Positions 8,453 to 16,174 of a stretch of DNA of 64,000 bases are shown here, piece after piece. The notes under the pieces are model-generated. The model saw only the letters and a list, made by a program, of their open reading frames with translations. It was not told where the DNA came from and did no database searches. Within the stretch, counting starts at the first letter, position 1, and each line of letters starts with the position of its first letter. This DNA comes from Collinsella sp. GTDB taxonomy: Bacteria > Actinomycetota > Coriobacteriia > Coriobacteriales > Coriobacteriaceae. Location of the stretch: contig DXML01000012.1 in assembly GCA_019414205.1 (NCBI GenBank), positions 302,617-366,616 on the forward strand, given 5' to 3'. The position numbers were made by a program, and so were the translations under genes.

Positions 8453-10810
8453 ATGGGAATTTACTATAGGGGAATATGCCGTGGTTTTGGCGCGGCATAT
8501 ATCCCGTTCAAGCTAAAGCAAAGCGACAAAGAATTTGTTTCTGTTAATGTGGCGACTGACGCAGGGGCGTCTGTCCCTTTTTCGCTTCACTATCATCAGG
8601 ATGTCGAAATCGCTGCTATCGCAGTGCCGCTCCTATCGTGTAAGGGTCTTAGGATTTCTGTAGCCGGAGCGGATAAATTCGATACCTCTCTTTCCTTCGG
8701 TGCAATTAAATGGATTTCTCGTCTTAATTACAAAATCAATCCTTCCTCCACTTCTCGCTTTCGCAATATTGAATCCGATTCTTATTTTGGAAAAATTCAT
8801 ATTCGTTGTAATGTCGCAGTTGAGGCCTTCGAGAAGAATGAAATTATTCTCAAGGGTGTTATATGTTCCCCTAAGATCGATTCTTTAAAACGTGTCTATG
8901 TTACCGATGGTGATTCTGAAGTCCTCGAAAACTATCCCGTATATTTGGGCAAACCTTCACAAATTAAGTATCAAGGCTTTTACCGTTACGAGTCGTCCTT
9001 TTCTCTCAGGATTCCTAAGGGCGATAAAACATTCTGCTTGGTTGCATCTGGGGATGATCTGCAGGGTTCCGGTTTTCTATCCTTGGACCCAGCTGCAGTT
9101 AAATATATGCTGGATTCAAGATCTCCTGCATTCTATAAATCCGCCTATATTGATACCTATGTTCATCTAGCGAGAATGAGGAAGCGTTCGCTTTCTTTCC
9201 TCCGTTCTCAAGATGTCCCCATGATTCAAAAAGGTGTGAAATTCAGCATTATTGTCCCCCTCTTCAATACCCCTGTCTCTTTTTTCTGGGATATGGTTAA
9301 TTCGGTTGAGGAGCAGGTTTATGAAAATTGGGAGTTAATTCTTGTAAACGCTAGCCCAAATAATGCCGCACTTTCTGCCGAGCTTGTTAGGCTGTCGGAT
9401 TCAAGAATTAAGGTTGTTACCTTAACTGAAAACAAGGGAATTGCTGAGAATACAAACGCGGGTATTGAGGCTGCTTCCGGCGACTACATTGTGTTCTTCG
9501 ATCACGATGACACCCTTGATCGATTTGCTTTATATAGATATGCAGAACAGATCTCGGCTCATTTTGATACGGATGCTTTGTATTGCGATGAAGACTTCCT
9601 CAATGAGGCGGGCGATTATGTTGATCCTCACTACAAATGTGATTTCAATCTTGACCTGCTGCGCGTGCACAATTACATCACTCATTTGCTTTGCGTTCGT
9701 TCCACGCTGGTTAAAGAGCTAATGCTTCGTAAAGCTTACGATGGGGCACAAGACTATGATTTCCTTCTTCGTCTTTCCGAGAGAACCCATAGCTTTTTCC
9801 ATGTTCGCGAGGTTCTCTACCATTGGCGCATCAGCGATTCTTCCACTGCTAAGAGCGCTGGCAACAAAAATTATGCCGACGAGGCTGGTCGGCGTGCCTT
9901 GCAAGAGCATTTGGATAGATGCGGACTAAATGCCTCGGCAGAGCTGACCGATACTCCCTGCTTTTATCATGTTTCTTACGCTATTAATGATGAACCTCTT
10001 GTAAGTATTGTTATCCCTAACAAGGACAGCGTTGAAGTTCTCCGTAGATGTATTGAATCAATTGAAGGCAAAACATCTTATTCGAACTACGAGATCCTTA
10101 TTATCGAAAATAATAGTGTCGAAAAAGAGACGTTCGAGTATTACGACAGCGTTTGCGCCGCGTTTGAAAATGTTCGAGTTGTAACCTGGGAAGGGCCCTT
10201 TAATTATTCTGCTATTAATAACTACGGTGTCGGTATGACCAATGGTGAGTACCTTTTGTTCTTGAATAATGATACTGAAGTTATTGAGCCGAAATGGCTT
10301 TCTTCAATGCTTGGTTTCTGCCAGCGCGATGATGTGGGTGTTGTCGGCGCAAAACTTCTTTATCCTGATAACACCGTTCAGCATGCTGGCGTTCTAATGA
10401 TTTATTGCAACAGTGAGAACGAAATGGGCGGCCCCATTCACGTCTTCAATAATATTGACCGTGACGATCCTGGCTATATGCGCCGGGCCGTAATCTCTCA
10501 GGACCTTTCCGCTGTTACTGCTGCCTGTATGATGACGAAACGCTCTATATTCGAACAGCTGGACGGTTTTAATGAGAGTTTTGAAGTGGCCTTTAATGAT
10601 GTCGATTACTGCCTAAGGGTTCGTTCTCTTGATCAATTGGTCGTGTTCGATGCCGACGCGCTTCTTTACCACTATGAGTCGTTTAGCCGTGGTTATGAAA
10701 CCGGTGCAAAGAAGGCTCGTTTTATGCGCGAGCAGGGTAAATTGCGGACTGCATGGGCCGATTATTATGTAAATGGTGATCCCTATCATTGCCCAATGAG
10801 CACGCGTTAG
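8453..10810 (+). CDS. Bifunctional protein with two GT2 domains
   Basis: 785 residues, ATG with AGGGGATGG upstream. Residues 1-260 form a beta-rich region I cannot assign. The first GT-A domain (~262-485) has FSIIVPLFNTP, ENKGIAENTNAGI and a FFDHDDTLD metal motif. The second (~525-775) has PLVSIVIPNKDS, NNYG, LFLNNDTEV and VGAKLLYPDN, as in rhamnosyl/galactosyl GT2 enzymes. No membrane helices are seen. Such double enzymes often build the alternating linkages of rhamnose-rich or O-antigen-like polymers. The dTDP-rhamnose genes downstream make rhamnose transfer plausible but unproven. Confidence 0.85.
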   Translation: MGIYYRGICRGFGAAYIPFKLKQSDKEFVSVNVATDAGASVPFSLHYHQDVEIAAIAVPLLSCKGLRISVAGADKFDTSLSFGAIKWISRLNYKINPSSTSRFRNIESDSYFGKIHIRCNVAVEAFEKNEIILKGVICSPKIDSLKRVYVTDGDSEVLENYPVYLGKPSQIKYQGFYRYESSFSLRIPKGDKTFCLVASGDDLQGSGFLSLDPAAVKYMLDSRSPAFYKSAYIDTYVHLARMRKRSLSFLRSQDVPMIQKGVKFSIIVPLFNTPVSFFWDMVNSVEEQVYENWELILVNASPNNAALSAELVRLSDSRIKVVTLTENKGIAENTNAGIEAASGDYIVFFDHDDTLDRFALYRYAEQISAHFDTDALYCDEDFLNEAGDYVDPHYKCDFNLDLLRVHNYITHLLCVRSTLVKELMLRKAYDGAQDYDFLLRLSERTHSFFHVREVLYHWRISDSSTAKSAGNKNYADEAGRRALQEHLDRCGLNASAELTDTPCFYHVSYAINDEPLVSIVIPNKDSVEVLRRCIESIEGKTSYSNYEILIIENNSVEKETFEYYDSVCAAFENVRVVTWEGPFNYSAINNYGVGMTNGEYLLFLNNDTEVIEPKWLSSMLGFCQRDDVGVVGAKLLYPDNTVQHAGVLMIYCNSENEMGGPIHVFNNIDRDDPGYMRRAVISQDLSAVTAACMMTKRSIFEQLDGFNESFEVAFNDVDYCLRVRSLDQLVVFDADALLYHYESFSRGYETGAKKARFMREQGKLRTAWADYYVNGDPYHCPMSTR

Positions 10811-10826
10811 CTTGCTTTGTCTGATT

Positions 10827-10864
10827 GGCCAATCCGTACGTATGCAACCTAGTGCGGATTGGCC
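10827..10864. terminator. Inverted repeat after the double GT2 gene
   Basis: Ten-base perfect arms (GGCCAATCCG at 10827-10836, CGGATTGGCC at 10855-10864) flank an 18-base loop, 17 bases after the stop. There is no T-run, so it may be a weak terminator or a 3' mRNA-stabilising hairpin. Confidence 0.45.
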
Positions 10865-11033
10865 ACAGTTTAATGACGAAGTCAGACAATGCTTGGTCTC
10901 CTGGGCACTCTGTAAATTCAATCGCGTATGCGCTTATTTGGTTCATGGTTCTTGTACATAGTTCACGCTTTTCAATCCCATTCATCTTAGAATGGAATTG
11001 AATTAAAACTATGTTTTGGAAGGCTTATCAGCT

Positions 11034-11933
11034 ATGAAAGGCATCATCCTCGCCGGCGGGTCCGGCACGCGCCTGTACCCGCTCACGCTCGTGACCTCCA
11101 AGCAGCTGCTGCCGGTCTACGACAAGCCCATGATCTATTACCCGCTGTCCACCCTCATGCTGGCGGGCATCCGGGACATCCTGGTCATCTCCACGCCGAC
11201 GGACCTCCCCAACTTCGAGCGCCTGCTCGGGGACGGCTCGCGCTACGGCGTGAACCTGTCCTATGCAGAGCAGCCGAGCCCCGACGGCCTGGCGCAGGCC
11301 TTCACCATCGGCGAGGACTTCATCGCCGGAGAGCCGTGCGCCCTGGTGCTCGGCGACAACATCTTCTACGGCAACGGCCTCAGCCGCCACCTCAAGAAGG
11401 CCGTCGAGAACGCGCAGTCGGGCCGCGCCACGGTCTTCGGCTACCACGTGGACGACCCCGAGCGCTTCGGCGTCGTGGAGTTCGACGGTGAGGGCCGTGC
11501 CGTCTCCATCGAGGAGAAGCCCGCCGAGCCCAAGAGCTCCTACGCCGTCACCGGCCTGTACTTCTACCCGGGCGACGTCGCCGCCAAGGCGCATGGGGTC
11601 AAGCCGTCCGCGCGCGGCGAGCTGGAGATCACCGACCTCAACCGGATGTACCTGGAGGAGGGGACGCTCTCCGTCGTGACCCTCGGCCGCGGGTACGCGT
11701 GGCTGGACACCGGCACCATGGAGAGCCTGCACGAGGCCGCGGAGTTCGTCCGCGCCGTCGAGCACTCCCAGGACCTGCCGGTCTCGGTCCCCGAGGAGAT
11801 CGCCTGGGAGAACGGCTGGATCACGACCGCCGAGCTCGAGGAGGCCGCGAAGGCCTACGGCAAGTCGGTCTACGGGCAGCACCTGAAGAAGGTCGCCGCC
11901 GGCGAGATCGTCAACAGCCCGCGCGAGTACTAG
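11034..11933 (+). CDS. rmlA: Glucose-1-phosphate thymidylyltransferase
   Basis: 299 residues. ATG 11034 is used because the family starts MKGIILAGGSGTRLYPLT and GGAAGG lies about 10 bases upstream; an in-frame TTG at 11016 only adds EGLSA. It makes dTDP-glucose from dTTP and glucose-1-phosphate, the first step to dTDP-L-rhamnose. The G-x-GTR signature, QLLPVYDKPMIYYPLS, GDNIFYG and GYAWLDTGT are all present. GC is strikingly higher than in the genes on both sides. The rest of the pathway lies at 13,526-16,122, separated from this gene by a low-GC cassette. Confidence 0.97.
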   Translation: MKGIILAGGSGTRLYPLTLVTSKQLLPVYDKPMIYYPLSTLMLAGIRDILVISTPTDLPNFERLLGDGSRYGVNLSYAEQPSPDGLAQAFTIGEDFIAGEPCALVLGDNIFYGNGLSRHLKKAVENAQSGRATVFGYHVDDPERFGVVEFDGEGRAVSIEEKPAEPKSSYAVTGLYFYPGDVAAKAHGVKPSARGELEITDLNRMYLEEGTLSVVTLGRGYAWLDTGTMESLHEAAEFVRAVEHSQDLPVSVPEEIAWENGWITTAELEEAAKAYGKSVYGQHLKKVAAGEIVNSPREY

Positions 11934-11952
11934 CGCAAGCTTGTTTTCTTTT

Positions 11953-11980
11953 AGGGGTCACCGTTTATCTGGTGGCCCCT
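11953..11980 (+). terminator. Stem-loop after rmlA
   Basis: AGGGGTCACC (11953-11962) pairs with GGTGGCCCCT (11971-11980) around an 8-base loop, with one G-U pair. Only TTCGTT follows, so termination may be partial. It isolates rmlA from the inserted cassette. Confidence 0.6.
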
Positions 11981-12028
11981 TTCGTTACGATTACGTTGAC
12001 CATAAAGACAATATGATTGGGAGTGGAT

Positions 12029-12466
12029 GTGTTAAGCGTCTACTTTGGCGATATGCCAGAAGCGATTTACAACACAGCGACATATTTCAAAAACTCTTAC
12101 CGGTCTTCTTGGATTACGGATCCCTATGCAGTCTCGATAATTAAAGATGTCGATCGATCGGATGTTGTCTCCGAGAACGTCATCGAAAGCCCCGTGCTTG
12201 GATCTATCTCCCCACTCCAGCTTTCTGGTGGCGTGAAAACGCTGCTGCTTATGAGATTTGATCGTAAGCATATTTTTAACGCTTCTACCTGTGGTGACAA
12301 CTGTGCCAAGTGGATTCTCGACATGGCGAAAGACCGCAAGCTCGTTGTGAATCTCTATCATGTGATGGACTTTGGTCGCGAGGATTTTAAAATCAAAGTC
12401 GTGAATAGCGGCCGAATCGTTCACAATATGGCCGAATTGATTCACGAGTCGATTCCGTATCTGTAG
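12029..12466 (+). CDS. DUF4869 domain protein
   Basis: 145 residues. I take GTG 12029 (MLSVYFGDMPEAIYNT) as the start: GGGAG lies 5 bases upstream and, as I recall, the family begins MLSVYFG. Conserved-looking features are WITDPYAV, SGGVKTLLLM, a HIFNASTCGDNCAKWI segment with two cysteines, and VNSGRIVHNM near the end. There is no signal peptide or membrane helix, so it should be cytoplasmic. The function is unknown to me. It is followed by the P-loop gene, with 9 bases between its stop and the preferred downstream ATG, so the two probably form one operon. Base composition is well below that of the flanking rml genes. Confidence 0.8.
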   Translation: MLSVYFGDMPEAIYNTATYFKNSYRSSWITDPYAVSIIKDVDRSDVVSENVIESPVLGSISPLQLSGGVKTLLLMRFDRKHIFNASTCGDNCAKWILDMAKDRKLVVNLYHVMDFGREDFKIKVVNSGRIVHNMAELIHESIPYL

Positions 12467-12475
12467 GTGCTGCTT

Positions 12476-13450
12476 ATGAACGGTTCGCATCTCGTTAAGA
12501 TTTCCCGCCGCAGGGGAACCAAGTACACATTTACCATCAAGCGGAACATCACTATTGTGCGTGGCGATAGCGGCACGGGTAAGACGACACTGTTTGACAT
12601 GGTCGCAGACTACATGCGAACGGGCGAGCAGTCGGGTGTTTCCTTGCAATGCGATTGTCCCTGTGTCGCTCTGACCGATTATGATTGGCGAAACCAGCTT
12701 TCGTCCGTCCACGACTCGATTGTATTTGTCGATGAGGGATTAAAAGAGATTCACTCTGATGAGTTTGCCCATCATGTGCTGTATTCCTCGAATTATTTTG
12801 TGCTGATCTCAAGGGCTGATTTCCCTAATCTTCCGTATAGCGTGGATGAGATTTACAAGATTAAGACGAGCGGAAAATACCATTCTTTCGTCCCTGTTTA
12901 TCAAGATCGCGGGAATCATCGTTATGCTATTTCCCGGTCGGCGCCAAAACAGGACTTTTCTATCCTTCTATGCGAGGACAGCAAGTCTGGTTTCCAGTTC
13001 TTTGAACGGCATTTCGCTGACAGTGAGCTTACCTGTGCTTCGGCCATGACGAACAGCGCGATTTTGGGCTGGTTGGATCAGCATTTCGACGATCGCGTGT
13101 TTGTTGTCGCAGACGGGGCAGCATTTGGGTGCTATGCGGACCGCGTCCTTAAGCTGCAAGACATTCACCGCGATACTGTTACGGTTTGTCTTCCCGAATC
13201 ATTCGAGTGGCTTCTACTGAGCTCCGGCGTTATTTCTGGGCTTGATGCTAAGGCGGTGCTGGAGTCTCCGGAAGAGCACATTGACAGTAAAGAGTTTAAA
13301 AGCTGGGAGGATTTCTTCTATAAGTACTTACGTGAAATAACTGGGGATTCGGTTTTTCACTACGACAAAGACTGCATTCCGGAGGCGTTTTGTACAGGAG
13401 GTAATTCTGCGAAGGTTATGGCTCTTATCGCATGCCGAAATGTCCGATAG
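12476..13450 (+). CDS. P-loop NTPase with a TOPRIM-like C-terminal half
   Basis: 324 residues from ATG 12476 (AGGTG 6 bases upstream); a GTG at 12467 is also possible. Walker A is GDSGTGKT (30-37) and Walker B is SIVFVDE (81-87). No ABC signature motif is seen. The C-terminal half has ILLCEDSKSG (E167, D168), VFVVADGAAFG (D213) and VCLPESFEWLLL (E241, E244), a spacing of acidic residues that recalls TOPRIM domains of OLD-type and DUF4435-type proteins. That assignment is my inference. It forms a probable two-gene module with the DUF4869 gene. It might act in defence, stress or regulation; nothing in the sequence decides. Confidence 0.65.
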   Translation: MNGSHLVKISRRRGTKYTFTIKRNITIVRGDSGTGKTTLFDMVADYMRTGEQSGVSLQCDCPCVALTDYDWRNQLSSVHDSIVFVDEGLKEIHSDEFAHHVLYSSNYFVLISRADFPNLPYSVDEIYKIKTSGKYHSFVPVYQDRGNHRYAISRSAPKQDFSILLCEDSKSGFQFFERHFADSELTCASAMTNSAILGWLDQHFDDRVFVVADGAAFGCYADRVLKLQDIHRDTVTVCLPESFEWLLLSSGVISGLDAKAVLESPEEHIDSKEFKSWEDFFYKYLREITGDSVFHYDKDCIPEAFCTGGNSAKVMALIACRNVR

Positions 13451-13477
13451 TTTTGTTGAATAGTGTCGCGGCGTCAC

Positions 13478-13506
13478 TTCCTGCGGCATACTAAAGAAGC
13501 TATACA
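13478..13506 (+). promoter_or_regulatory. Possible promoter of rmlB
   Basis: TTCCTG (13478-13483), 17-base spacer, TATACA (13501-13506), 20 bases before the rmlB ATG. The -35 is poor. It would let rmlB-rmlCD be expressed independently of the inserted cassette. Confidence 0.3.
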
Positions 13507-13525
13507 TGCTTCAGATTGGATTTTC

Positions 13526-14545
13526 ATGTCTGAGATTTTTGAACCCCACAACATCATCGTCACGGGCGGCTGCGGCTTCATCGGCAGCAACTTCGTGCAC
13601 TACGTGGTCAACAACCACCCCGGGGTGCACGTCACCGTCCTGGACAAGCTGACCTACGCCGGCAACCCCGAGAACATCGCGGGCCTGCCCTCCGACCGCG
13701 TGGAGCTCGTCGTCGGCGACATCTGCGACGCCGGGCTGCTGGATGGGCTGGTACCGGGCCACGACGCCATCGTCCACTACGCCGCCGAGAGCCACAACGA
13801 CAACTCCATCGCCGACCCGGAGCCGTTCCTGCGCACCAACGTGGAGGGCACCTTCCGCCTTCTGGAGGCCGTCCGCAAGCACGGCATCCGCTACCACCAC
13901 GTCTCCACCGACGAGGTCTACGGCGACCTGGCGCTCGACGACCCGGCCAAGTTCACCGAGGAGACGCCCTACCGCCCGTCCTCCCCGTACAGCTCGACCA
14001 AGGCCAGCTCCGACATGCTCGTCCGCGCCTGGACCCGCACCTACGGCCTTCGCGCCACGATCTCCAACTGCTCCAACAACTACGGCCCCTACCAGCACGT
14101 GGAGAAGTTCATCCCCAGGCAGATCACGAACATCGTCGACGGCGTCCGCCCCAAGCTCTACGGGAAGGGCGAGAACGTCCGCGACTGGATCCACACCGAG
14201 GACCACAGCTCCGCGGTGTGGGACATCCTCACCAAGGGCCGCATGGGGGAGACCTACCTCATCGGCGCCGACGGCGAGAAGAACAACATCACCGTGCTGC
14301 GCATGATCCTGGAGGCCATGGGCCGCGACCCCGAGGACTTCGACTGGGTCGCCGACCGCCCCGGCCACGACCGCCGCTACGCCATCGACAGCACGAAGCT
14401 CCAGCGCGAGCTGGGCTGGAGGCCGGCCCACACCGACTTCGCCGAGGGGCTCAGGCAGACAATCGACTGGTACGTCGCCAACGAGGCCTGGTGGCGCCCG
14501 GCCAAGGAGGCCACCGAGGCGCGCTACCGCGCCCAGGGGCAGTAG
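13526..14545 (+). CDS. rmlB: dTDP-glucose 4,6-dehydratase
   Basis: 339 residues. ATG 13526 is chosen because the NAD-binding segment follows at once: NIIVTGGCGFIGSNFVHYV gives the G-x2-G-x2-G fingerprint. It also shows AAESHNDNSI, STDEVYGD, a Y-x3-K pair in SPYSSTKASSD, and NCSNNYGPYQ. It is a cytoplasmic extended short-chain dehydrogenase making dTDP-4-keto-6-deoxyglucose, the second rhamnose step. Length is usual for RmlB. Very high GC matches rmlA and rmlCD, not the cassette just upstream. The longer frame opening at 13463 lacks a ribosome site and adds 21 unconserved residues. Confidence 0.96.
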   Translation: MSEIFEPHNIIVTGGCGFIGSNFVHYVVNNHPGVHVTVLDKLTYAGNPENIAGLPSDRVELVVGDICDAGLLDGLVPGHDAIVHYAAESHNDNSIADPEPFLRTNVEGTFRLLEAVRKHGIRYHHVSTDEVYGDLALDDPAKFTEETPYRPSSPYSSTKASSDMLVRAWTRTYGLRATISNCSNNYGPYQHVEKFIPRQITNIVDGVRPKLYGKGENVRDWIHTEDHSSAVWDILTKGRMGETYLIGADGEKNNITVLRMILEAMGRDPEDFDWVADRPGHDRRYAIDSTKLQRELGWRPAHTDFAEGLRQTIDWYVANEAWWRPAKEATEARYRAQGQ

Positions 14546-14570
14546 GCCGAACCCCGGCGAACCGCACCGC

Positions 14571-14631
14571 GGGGCGCCCGCACGGGGCCGCAGGGCATGG
14601 GGATGATCCTGCGTCCCCGCGCGGGCGCCCC
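14571..14631 (+). terminator. Large GC-rich stem-loop between rmlB and rmlCD
   Basis: Arms 14571-14581 and 14621-14631 are perfect 11-base complements (GGGGCGCCCGC) and extend inward to 17 pairs with one mismatch (14571-14587 with 14615-14631). No T-run follows. It may attenuate or stabilise the message between the two genes. Confidence 0.5.
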
Positions 14632-14667
14632 CGGTTATCCAACCTCTTCGATAGGAGCTTTTCCCAC

Positions 14668-16122
14668 ATGGCTGACATCGCATTCGAGAAGGACCTCTCC
14701 GTCGCCGAGACCGGCATCGGGGGCCTGAAGGTCGTCGACCTCGCCGTCCACGGCGACTCGCGCGGCTGGTTCAAGGAGAACTGGCAGCGCGCCAAGATGT
14801 GCGCCCTGGGCATCCCGGACCTCCGCGTCGTCCAGAACAACGTCTCCTACAACGACAGCCGCGGCGTCACCCGCGGCATCCACGCCGAGCCCTGGGACAA
14901 GTTCATCTCCGTGGCCCGCGGCAGCGTCTTCGGCGCCTGGGTCGACCTGCGCGAGGGCAGCGCCACCTACGGGAAGGTGTTCACCTGCACCCTGGACCCG
15001 AGCAGGGCCATCTACGTCCCGCGCGGCGTGGGCAACTCCTTCCAGGCCCTGGAGGACGGCACCGCCTACACCTACCTGGTGGACGCCCACTGGTCGCTGG
15101 AGCTGAAGAGGACCTACACCTTCGTGAACCTCGCCGACCCCGAGCTCGCCATCGAGTGGCCGATCCCTCTCGACCAAGCCGTCGTATCCGAGGCCGACCT
15201 CAACCATCCGATGCTGAGGGACGTCGTCCCCATGGCGCCCAGGCGCACCCTCGTCACCGGCTGCAACGGCCAGCTGGGCCATGCGGTCCGCGCGCTCGCC
15301 GAGGAGCGCGGCGTGGCGAAGGACTTCGACTTCTGCGACATCGACACCTTCGACATGTCCGACCCTGAGGCCTACTCGCAGTACGACTGGTCGCTCTACG
15401 GCACCGTGATCAACTGCGGCGCCTACACGGCGGTCGACAGGGCGGAGACCCCCGAGGGCCGCGTGACCGCCTGGAAGGCCAACGCGACCGGCCCGGCCCT
15501 GCTCGCCCGCACCTGCGCCGGGCACGGGATCACCCTGGTCCACGTGTCCAGCGACTACGTCTTCGACGGCACCTCCGAGGTCCATGACGAGGACGAGCCC
15601 CTCAGCCCGCTGTCCGTCTACGGCCAGACCAAGGCCGCCGGTGACATCGCCGTGGCCGGGTGCCCCCGCCACTACATCATGCGCAGCTCCTGGGTCATCG
15701 GCGAGGGACACAACTTCGTCAAGACCATGAAGGCGCTGTCCGACCGCGTGGCCGACCCCGAGGACAAGCTCACACAGGTCACCGTGGTCGACGACCAGCT
15801 GGGCCGCCTGACCTTCACGCGCGACATGGCCGAGGCCATCTTCCACGTGCTAGGGACGCACGCCCCCTACGGCACCTACGACTGCACGGGCTCCGGCGCC
15901 GTCAGGTCCTGGGCCGACATCGCCCGCGCCGTCTTCGAGGCCGCGAACGGCAACAGTGCGAAGGTCGTGCCGGTCAGCACCGCCGACTACTACGCGAACG
16001 CCGCGGGCCCCATCGCCCCGCGCCCGGTCCACTCCGCGCTCGACCTGTCCAGGCTCGAGTCGGTTGGCTTCCGCATGCCCGACTGGGAGGAAGAGCTGGG
16101 GGAGTACCTCAAGACGCTCTAG
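14668..16122 (+). CDS. rmlCD: Fused dTDP-4-dehydrorhamnose 3,5-epimerase / reductase
   Basis: 484 residues, ATG 14668 with GGAG 10 bases upstream. Residues 1-~185 are a cupin epimerase of RmlC type (DSRGWFKENW, RGIHAEPWDKF, YVPRGVGNSFQAL). Residues ~190-484 are an RmlD reductase (RTLVTGCNGQLGHAVR, NCGAYTAVDRAE, VSSDYVFDG, Y-x3-K in VYGQTKAAGD). One chain thus performs the last two steps to dTDP-L-rhamnose. Fusions of this kind are known in some Actinomycetota. It completes the pathway begun by rmlA and rmlB. High GC matches rmlB. A bidirectional terminator follows directly. Confidence 0.95.
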   Translation: MADIAFEKDLSVAETGIGGLKVVDLAVHGDSRGWFKENWQRAKMCALGIPDLRVVQNNVSYNDSRGVTRGIHAEPWDKFISVARGSVFGAWVDLREGSATYGKVFTCTLDPSRAIYVPRGVGNSFQALEDGTAYTYLVDAHWSLELKRTYTFVNLADPELAIEWPIPLDQAVVSEADLNHPMLRDVVPMAPRRTLVTGCNGQLGHAVRALAEERGVAKDFDFCDIDTFDMSDPEAYSQYDWSLYGTVINCGAYTAVDRAETPEGRVTAWKANATGPALLARTCAGHGITLVHVSSDYVFDGTSEVHDEDEPLSPLSVYGQTKAAGDIAVAGCPRHYIMRSSWVIGEGHNFVKTMKALSDRVADPEDKLTQVTVVDDQLGRLTFTRDMAEAIFHVLGTHAPYGTYDCTGSGAVRSWADIARAVFEAANGNSAKVVPVSTADYYANAAGPIAPRPVHSALDLSRLESVGFRMPDWEEELGEYLKTL

Positions 16123-16144
16123 CCGCTATTAACTTTTCGAGAGT

Positions 16145-16174
16145 AAAAGCCGCCGCTTGTTAACGGCGGCTTTT
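16145..16174. terminator. Bidirectional terminator between rmlCD and the YfhO gene
   Basis: AAAAGCCGCCG (16145-16155) and CGGCGGCTTTT (16164-16174) form a perfect 11-pair stem with an 8-base loop, and T-runs on both strands. The TAA of the minus-strand YfhO gene lies inside the loop. Confidence 0.92.

Noticed and set aside
12476..13450. The P-loop protein as an ABC transporter ATPase
   Set aside because: It lacks the signature motif and Q/H loops, and has no permease partner.
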